A DNA stretch of 24,706 nt from Didymodactylos carnosus (taxonomy: Eukaryota > Rotifera > Eurotatoria > Philodinida > Philodinidae). Under the pieces are notes generated by a model that was not told where the DNA came from, ran no database searches, and saw only the letters and a program-made list of their open reading frames with translations. The translations under genes were made by a program, and so were the position numbers. Shown here piece after piece: positions 18,234 to 24,706 of the stretch. The number at the start of each line of letters is the position of its first letter. Position 1 is the stretch's first letter. The stretch lies in contig CAJNOQ010002365.1 of the NCBI GenBank assembly GCA_905250885.1, positions 1 through 24,706 of the forward strand. Reading direction: 5' to 3'.

Positions 18234-20573
18234 CTAGAAAATTCAAGAGAGATGTTAAGAGTCTATTAGGTAAATGGTTCATAATTACCTGGTTACAGGA
18301 GCCTGGGCAGCAATGTGGTGGGCCGTTGGATGATGCTGAAGTTCAAGTATTTGTTCACGATCAAAAGGTGGTTTCTGGTTGGCCGTTGTATTATTCGAAG
18401 AAGTGCTACTATGATGTTGACGTCGCATAATTTCAGCCTTTAGTTTTTCGTAAGCCAGATCAATTCCCATTTTTGGAAAATCAACATATATTTTTCCACT
18501 AACAACAAAGCCAAGCCAACCATCCGGTCGATATTTTTGTTTCATGACCAGTGGAATGAGACGTCGCCGCCGTTCAAATGCATAATGTGCTTCTGATTGG
18601 CAATAGACGCTCTGTTTATAGGCATCGGACATGCAAATTAAAACAACTTCTGAATGCTCAATTGCATCAGCCATGGCTTGCATCGTCGAACCGTATAGAT
18701 TATCTCGATCGAGCCAAACTTGAAAATTGTCTTTAACGAGTCGTTCGCGTATCTCATAACACAGATCTTTATCACTGTGCGAATAACTAATCATTACGTC
18801 GAATTTGACAGGTGGTTGATCAACTGAAGCTGCTTTTATCTTCGTTGTAACTTCTGCAGATGTGGTAGAAGGAACTTGAAGTGTAACAGGTTCGTGCTGT
18901 TGGACTACAAACTGAGCTTCTTTTTCAAGTTTCCACAAGATGCCGTCAGCTGCTGTTTGTAAACCAACATTTTCTTTTGATGATAACAATGTTTTCACAT
19001 ATTTCATGAACTCGTGGTCATTTTTCAGAATAACAGCTGCTTCTTCATTGAATGTCATTGCCCAAAGAATTTCTAATGCTGGTACTCGAACATTCGCTAC
19101 ATCAAACTTTGTATCCGTAGCACATCGAATCAAAAGAGGCAAACCATCACTTTGTTTAGCGAGTTCAGCTTTGACTTGCTCATGTTGCACCAGACCTAAA
19201 CGAAAAAGTCATCGCATTTATTGAACAATCTAGTTTGCTAGAAAAAGGCTGTCGGTATCAGATATACTGTTTCTCCTTTTAATTCATATTCTCTTGATAG
19301 TAAGTCTAGGGTAGTACAATGAAACCTGTTTGTCCGCACAACACAAGAAAATAAAGATCTAAGACGTGTATAGGCTTTTTTTAAGAGATTCGACCAACGT
19401 TTTAGGGTAGAAATCATTTAAAGAAGTTCGAATATCTGAAAGAAAAATAGAAATTAGTCGACATAGGGGCTATAGGAATATTTGAATCTATTTCCTGTTG
19501 TTTGCTTGCAGCAAGCGAAATTTATAGTTATAGGGATTAAGTCCGTCAGAACGGGAATTCTTAACACAGTCAAGGGAGAAGCGTGAGTCAGAGCACGATG
19601 GAGGACGTTAGTTGTTGTTATACATACTTTTTAAGCATACTAATGAATTTTGTAATCGTCTTCGTTGTCCTGGCTGTGGATCGATTACTTGTTTTAAAGA
19701 TTTTATGAATACGGATGTAATCTTATTTGGATTGGCTAAATTTTTGATATCGTCTTCATTCATTAAGACGGCTAACATTCGATAGGCATTGAACTGTACT
19801 TCATCAGTTTTTGTATCTGTTAATTTTAAAAATGTTTGAATAACATTAGTTTTATTCTTAAGCGTTGATAGTAAGTTCACTTCAAATGTCAAAAAATATA
19901 AATAGGCTATTGAATGTGCTATTAGCAGGTTCATCGTAGTATCTTCTCCATTAGTAGTAACTACATGATCTCCACATAAAGTTGGTGTACTTAGAATCGT
20001 AAGAATATGATCAATAAGCTTTGTATGGTCGGCTGCAAAACGTTTTAAGATGTCAGGATAAGCCGTCGGAGTTATGTATTGAAGAATGAGAACAATTTGT
20101 ATTATACATTTTATAATTTGTTCATTCCATTTTTTGGAAGCTAGGAATGGTATAAATTTCTCAAATATTTCAGCATAATGGTATAGCATTTTCCTACTGA
20201 TCGTAACCGAAGTTTCTTCCATTCGTTTGCCGCGATACCGAAAAATATAGCCAGGACAGGTATGCAACAGGAATGCTTGGCTGGCACTTAATTGCGACTG
20301 GTATCCTAGTGGTGTCAGTAGTTGTTTAAACATCTCAACATAATAGTCAGAACATAAACAATTGATAATGGAACCAAGTAAGTCAGACAAAACTGGATCA
20401 TCTTGTATTTCTACATGACTTCTTTGCAATTCTGTTAATGTTCGTACCATATAATCAAGTCCTTGTAAATCTGGAGCATCATTATTTAAATATTTTTTCG
20501 TCATGGATATTTCCTTTACACATTGCGTAATTGATGAGATTAATGCAGTTTCGTTTATCAGTAGTAATTTCAA
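17596..20573 (-). CDS. ARM-like/TIR/tandem SAM-like protein, four exons
   Basis: Exons on the minus strand: 20573-19628, 19195-18289, 18233-17937 and 17878-17596. Introns are 432, 55 and 58 nt; all are GT-AG (first donor GTATGT) and all joins keep frame, giving 810 codons plus TAG. Residues 1 to about 410 are helical armadillo-like repeats (KTDEVQFNAYRMLAVLMNED, ALEILWAMTFNEEAA). About 446-571 is a TIR domain: FDVMISYSHSDKDL, BB loop WLDRDNLYGS, and CQSEAHYAFERRRRLIPLV with Glu517 at the position of the SARM1 NADase glutamate. A linker rich in Gln, His and Ser leads to two SAM-like modules (about 618-716 and 717-810; NVQDFLSDKKL, QMDGNSLFKTY and NVQHFLVDKKL, QMDGDSLLKTY). The likely role is NAD cleavage or TIR scaffolding in stress or defence signalling, in the cytoplasm. 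The 5' end is unresolved: the open frame (KANIPILKLLL) continues 24 nt above 20573 to a TGA with no ATG, so an upstream exon or a truncation must be assumed. Confidence 0.8.
19196..19627 (-). other. 432-nt intron of the TIR gene
   Basis: Minus-strand donor aaaa/GTATGT at 19628/19627 and acceptor tttag/gtctgg at 19196/19195 join codon AGT (K-S-L-V-Q). The intron is about eight times longer than the gene's other two introns. No repeat or gene is recognised inside it. Confidence 0.7.
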
Positions 20574-20856
20574 TATTGGAATGTTTGCTTTACTTAAAGT
20601 AAATCAGATTATAAGAATACGCGCGCACTTGTCCAAGGTAAGAAGGTCTCCTGGACACACAACTTGGGTGGAAGGACGTAACCTTGACACAGCAGACAAA
20701 CAATTGAAGTTAGTTATTACGGACAGGCAGACACATGAGTATAACTACCTTAATTAATTGCTGTTTTTGTTGAAAACAACAGATTTCTGATTACTAATTA
20801 ACAACAGATTCCGTTCGGTATAGAACATTAATTCTCTACATTTTGTTTGTTTTCAG
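20574..20856. other. Upstream flank of the TIR gene
   Basis: The minus strand holds the last in-frame codons above the TIR reading frame, then a TGA next to the possible acceptor phrase ctgatttactttaag at 20617-20603. No ATG-initiated exon with a matching phase and no recognisable promoter is seen. Confidence 0.35.
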
Positions 20857-21018
20857 GCCGAACGTCTTGCATTGAGCTTGTTCACTCTCAAGAAGGAGAA
20901 TATGAGAGAGCTGTTCGTATATGCGCACATTGAGGACATCTTCCCTCCCTTCACAAGTGATAACTATTCTCCTTTGCAGACTTGGAAGGCCCTATGGTTT
21001 CTAACCTTAGGGCTTTAG
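20857..21018 (+). pseudogene. Exon-like 53-codon fragment, unidentified
   Basis: A strong 3' splice-site sequence (ttgtttgttttcag, ending at 20856) is followed by 53 open codons to a TAG at 21016. The start reads AERLALSLFTLKKENMRELF, followed by VYAHIEDIFPPFTSDNY and LQTWKALWFLTLGL. The composition is protein-like, but I do not recognise the family. The opposite strand also has a 63-codon frame nearby, so chance cannot be excluded. Confidence 0.3.
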
Positions 21019-22409
21019 TAAGATTCCATATAAGAGAGCCTGGAGAGTTTCCATCTCGACTGGTTGAACAAAAGTGCTCAGCGGGTCTTGTTTTCTGTCC
21101 ATGAACAACATGTATATCTCTACAATGTTTTTGAATTTGCATTGTTTACTGCTCCTGATGTCTCAGAACAAGTGAGATCACATTTTTAGCTCTGACTCTG
21201 GTCTGAATCTTAGAAGTCGGTAACGCGACGACCAAAGATGGAAGTTCTTTTCAGTGGCAATTGACGAGTTCCGATTTTCTCTGCATGTAGCTGATGTTGA
21301 TGAGTGTCCAACAGATTCGTTTTACCTATAACGTATGGCTTTTGAATTTTAATCAAGAGTCTGATTTTTTATCTACAGACCAAAGTTATGGTAACGCGGT
21401 GACATCCTTTCGTTGCACTGATAAGCTTTTTATACCGCAAAGAAAACTTATTAAAGGATAAATTTAACTCATTTATACCTGTACTTATGATGTGCGAAAC
21501 AAACATGAGTGAGTGCATTATCGTTACAAATTTACAGATGACTGCAGATAAAAATGTACCTGAGAGATAGCACTAGTAGTAAAATATGTTCTGGGTGTGT
21601 AAACTAGTAATCATAAGACGGAATGCTTTCCTGCTTTATGAAACCACGCGATACACCTAAATAGCGACAAAGCATGCCATGTCTAAAGTAATAGTCTGTC
21701 CTTTATGAACTGGTATGAGCACTTTGCCGAATAACATTATCAAACTTTGCTCATGCATAGGGTACCGTTAGCCGGAGAAGCCGTCCAGTATCCTCAAAAG
21801 ATGGAAACGAAGCCAGTGACCTCACAAGAATCTCAGACATTACTCCAGTTTACTCTGTTAAGTATTTTGATGGACTGACACAAAAAGCTGCACAAAAGTC
21901 ACAGTTTCCAGTAAGAATAAAAGCAACAATATACTCATACTATTGTTGGAAGCCGTTGTGAATGGATTGAGGAGCAAATGGAGGGTCTCTCAAAATAACC
22001 GAAGACGTCAAACAAACTCTAGCTACTGTACTGGAAAGCGAAAGATTTTAGTTAATCCGCTCCCCGGCTTCAATCCAGTGTAGATGGCATACAACTTTGT
22101 TCCAGTTCATAGTTTACTGGTAGAAGCCTCTTTGTTGCAAGATTCGCGATGAATCTTTAAAGAAAAAATGTCGAAACTGGATTCAAACCAGGAACGGAGA
22201 TTAAAGCAAAATATTTCGTGACTCAATTCTTCTGTATCACCCCTTACTCATTAAGAAAAATGGTAATTTCTGACTTTGTCCAGTGAAGCGGCTTCAGATA
22301 TAATCACCTTTTTACCGCAAGCTCAGCTGAGTCGCTTCGTTTCTAGTTGCGACACTAGAACAACTGAACGATGTCTTATTATGTGACTTCTCCCTTCTAC
22401 CCAGGTCGA
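21019..22409. other. Non-coding stretch of about 1.4 kb
   Basis: Frames are closed everywhere. Less AT-biased than the gene-flanking DNA. The phrases gtcggtaacgcgacgacc (21216) and atggtaacgcggtgacat (21389) resemble each other and hint at an old repeat. A partly open forward run near 21960-22280 has frequent stops and no recognisable domain. Confidence 0.4.
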
Positions 22410-22680
22410 TGTTTACGACTGTCGTAAACGACCGTAAACTAGAATTTACGATATCAGACACTACATTTTACTGTGACGTATACTGCAATATACGTCAAAA
22501 TACGCTACCGTTTACCATGAATACGATGGAGTAATATTCCTGGAAGGAGTATTATAACGTCGTATTTCGAATGATTAGATACGACCATTTACGATCGAAT
22601 ACGTCAAAATACGACGTCGTATACCATGTCGTAAAGCATCATATACGGTCGTTTTTCGTCGTAAAACGTCGTATACTGCT
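22410..22680. repeat. Region dense in TACGAC/GTCGTA words
   Basis: The six-base word TACGAC or its complement GTCGTA occurs nine times in about 270 bp, in both orientations, together with related tacgtcaaaatacg phrases (22490, 22600). At 22610-22621 TACGACGTCGTA is a perfect 12-bp palindrome. The region directly adjoins the left arm of the inverted-repeat element at 22690 and may be its sub-terminal part. It is not a regular tandem array. Confidence 0.65.
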
Positions 22681-22689
22681 AATTTTCAG

Positions 22690-23935
22690 CCAGCTTTTGG
22701 ATTCCGTTCGCTTCTTCGCCTTTCCTTCAGTTCCTTTGCTTTTGATTATTACACTGAAAAAGAGCCGGCACTACCAGTGTTATGTTGCACCAGTACGCAC
22801 TAGTTTCACATTTTTCCAGTCACCGTTTTGTTATCTAGTATTGATTTTACTGTGTTTTACTCGGACTTTTCTTCAAGAACATAGTGCAATCAAATTTTAA
22901 TGCGTTTGTCGAGCAGACAATGCTTTTGTCATGTTGAGTCAGAGAGTAAATTCAGAGGATGTACACAGCAAATTCATCTCTCTATTTCCTTATTAAATAG
23001 GTCTCATCCGCCTTATTCTCAGAATATTAGTTCTAATACCCTACTGATCCTAGCGTTAAAATCTACGAATATGCATTCTCTGAAAGTCCAAGCGTGAACC
23101 TTTTCTTCACATATGGCAAACGTTACCTTGCGGTAAAACTTACAAGCGAACTATAAAACATTTAACCGATTTCACCTTTATTCTGTGATCAAATGCCAGT
23201 TATATGGCAAATCATAATTGAGAAAGACATGAGAAAAAACTATTAATATGAGTCTATGACAAGTAGAAAGGCTTTAGACAAAGAAAGGGCGTGTTAATGA
23301 AACTACTGTGTACCGGTTTTAATCTCAGCTTAAAAGTGAGTCTGAGGTGAACGATTGACCCTGATTGCATTATGTTCCTGAATAGAAAATCTGGTAAAAT
23401 ATGATGAAATTAGCATCTCAGCTATCTTAAGAAATATTCCTTTTAAGAGACCCTTTTCTATCAAAAGTTGCTTTCATTCTTTTTTGTGACGTATACGGAC
23501 TTGGTTAATCTGCGAAAGAGATGTGTCTCAAAACAAAACTTATCCAAAATGCGATAGTGTAACATTGTGACTAGCGAAAACGAGACCTATTAAATAAGGA
23601 AACAGAGAGATGAATTTCTGTGTACATCCTCTGAATTTACTCTCTGACTCTCTATTCGTACTGAGTTTTCCTTTCCAAATAGATATTATAACATGACAAA
23701 AGCATTGTCTGCTCGACAAACGCATTAAAATTTGATTGCACTATGTTCTCGAAGAAAAGTCCGAGTAAAACACAGTAAAATCAATACTAGATAACAAAAC
23801 GGTGACTGGAAAAATGTGAAACTAGTGCGTACTGGTGCAACATAACACTGGTAGTGCCGGCTCTTTTTCAGTGTAATAATCAAAAGCAAAGGAACTGAAG
23901 GAAAGGCGAAGAAGCGAACGGAATCCAAAAGCTGG
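22690..23935. mobile_element. Long inverted-repeat element, arms of about 320-355 bp
   Basis: The left arm 22690-23006 is the reverse complement of 23582-23935 with few differences. The right arm has about 37 extra bases near 23652-23690 (around ctctattcgtactgagtttt). The roughly 575-bp centre (23007-23581) has no gene. Similarity continues outward at a lower level (gtcgtttttcgtcgtaaaac at 22649 against gatcgtttttcatcgtaaac-like sequence at 23961). Both arms hold the same long open frame, but it has no known domain and is best seen as open sequence within a foldback element. Confidence 0.8.
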
Positions 23936-24706
23936 TTGAAATAACAGCAACGTACACGACCATCGTTTTTCATCGTAAACTGCATTTTAAGGCCTTGTTG
24001 CTTTGATCTGGGTAGTAAGCATGCACCAGTTTTTTTCAGTTTTTTCGTTTTCTTATAGTTATGCTTGACGGATAAAGTTTTCAAATTATATTGGAAAATC
24101 AAATTTGCTGGGTAGACGTATCCCTACAAAACAAGACGTTTAAAAACGTCACATCTATTTCAGACCTTACTTTATAACTACTATCCATACCAAAATATAG
24201 CGCCGGGTGCCACTTTTTGAATAACTTTTGATAGGAATGAGATAGAGGCCTGCGATTTTCGCTGTTCAATAGCCAAGACTTGAGCAGAACTTTTCACAAG
24301 CGGAAGCAACTTTTGAAAAAATTCCAGAGATCGGGTTTCCAGAGGATCTTTGGAAAACCAGTTCCGTTCTCAGAAAACTAACATACAATGTTAGTAACTT
24401 TTTTGCATGCGTAGATAGTCTGGACGTTACTCTACAAAATTATGCAACTCCCGGCTCTCTAGCTATCGTCGTTCGCGCAGGGCTCGCTTTCCCCGAGCAC
24501 GTGTCTATCTTCGAGCAGACATCTCTGGGAATCTCAAAATGCCATGGACTATAGGTAATCGACTACGCTGAGCATAGTGGCAACATTTGTTTTTGTGTAG
24601 AAATAAATATAACTTCGCCAGAGGCATTGTTGTGAAAAACCGGTTTTTCGCCTGTTACTAGCAAAAATTAAAATCCTTATATCTCGATCAAATCTCATGC
24701 TGACTC
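23936..24706. other. Non-coding end of the window with a dispersed repeat
   Basis: No gene. The segment 24555-24592 resembles 15563-15600, as noted there. Phrases such as gtgccactttttgaataact (24207) look like the edge of another repeat. The final sequence ccttatatctcgatcaaa resembles a phrase near 767. Confidence 0.4.

Noticed and set aside
18940..19224. Plus-strand 94-codon frame
   Set aside because: It is antisense to the ARM/TIR exon and shows no domain.
22571..24102. Open frames of 109 and 125 codons in the two arms of the inverted-repeat element, sharing most of their sequence
   Set aside because: They are the same DNA read from both arms, have no recognisable domain and share their fate with the repeat. 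Apparent conservation reflects the arm duplication, not coding constraint.
1..24706. CRISPR arrays, bacterial operons or bdelloid telomere repeats
   Set aside because: No regularly spaced repeats, no bacterial-type gene packing, and no tandem TGTGGG runs are seen.

Overview
This window looks like nuclear DNA from a bdelloid rotifer. The reasons are AT-rich genes with short GT-AG introns of about 55-65 nt, several protein families that I recognise as expanded in bdelloids, and long stretches of intergenic DNA made of decayed mobile elements. There are no operons, ribosome binding sites or CRISPR arrays. The species call is inference from recalled families, not from a database search.

Layout. 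(1) 1-417 is a miniature inverted-repeat element. (2) 1412-2136 is the C-terminal part of a bdelloid F-box/LRR-like protein with its polyadenylation signal but no visible N-terminal exons. (3) 2168-7080 is mostly non-coding, with diverged repeats and possible transposase debris. (4) 7295-8929 (+) can be joined in phase into one 343-residue protein with two copies of a receiver-like alpha/beta domain, each followed by a TPR-like helical segment. The intron joining the two halves carries a tRNA-derived repeat. (5) 9385-11891 holds a diverged direct duplication and three inverted-repeat elements, one of them a nearly perfect 641-bp palindrome. (6) 11929-12615 (+) is a single-exon, single-domain relative of the gene at 7295. 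(7) 13080-17384 (-) is a decayed non-LTR retrotransposon. It keeps endonuclease, RT edges, RNase H and a zinc-knuckle remnant, has lost the RT core, and carries at least three insertions. (8) 17596-20573 (-) is the most notable gene: four phase-compatible exons giving an ARM-like region, a TIR domain with the NADase-type glutamate, and two tandem SAM-like modules. (9) 20574-24706 is non-coding apart from one exon-like fragment. It includes a dense TACGAC/GTCGTA region and a 1.2-kb inverted-repeat element.

How the genes may relate. The ARM-TIR-SAM-SAM gene uses the same parts as SARM1 (ARM-SAM-SAM-TIR) in a different order, which suggests an NAD-consuming signalling protein. The receiver-like/TPR-like genes belong, from memory, to a bdelloid family in which this N-terminal domain is often joined to TPR repeats or ADP-ribosyltransferase domains. 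Both families may act in NAD or ADP-ribose signalling or in innate defence, but nothing in the sequence shows that they work together. Their closeness could simply reflect a gene-family-rich, transposon-rich accessory region.
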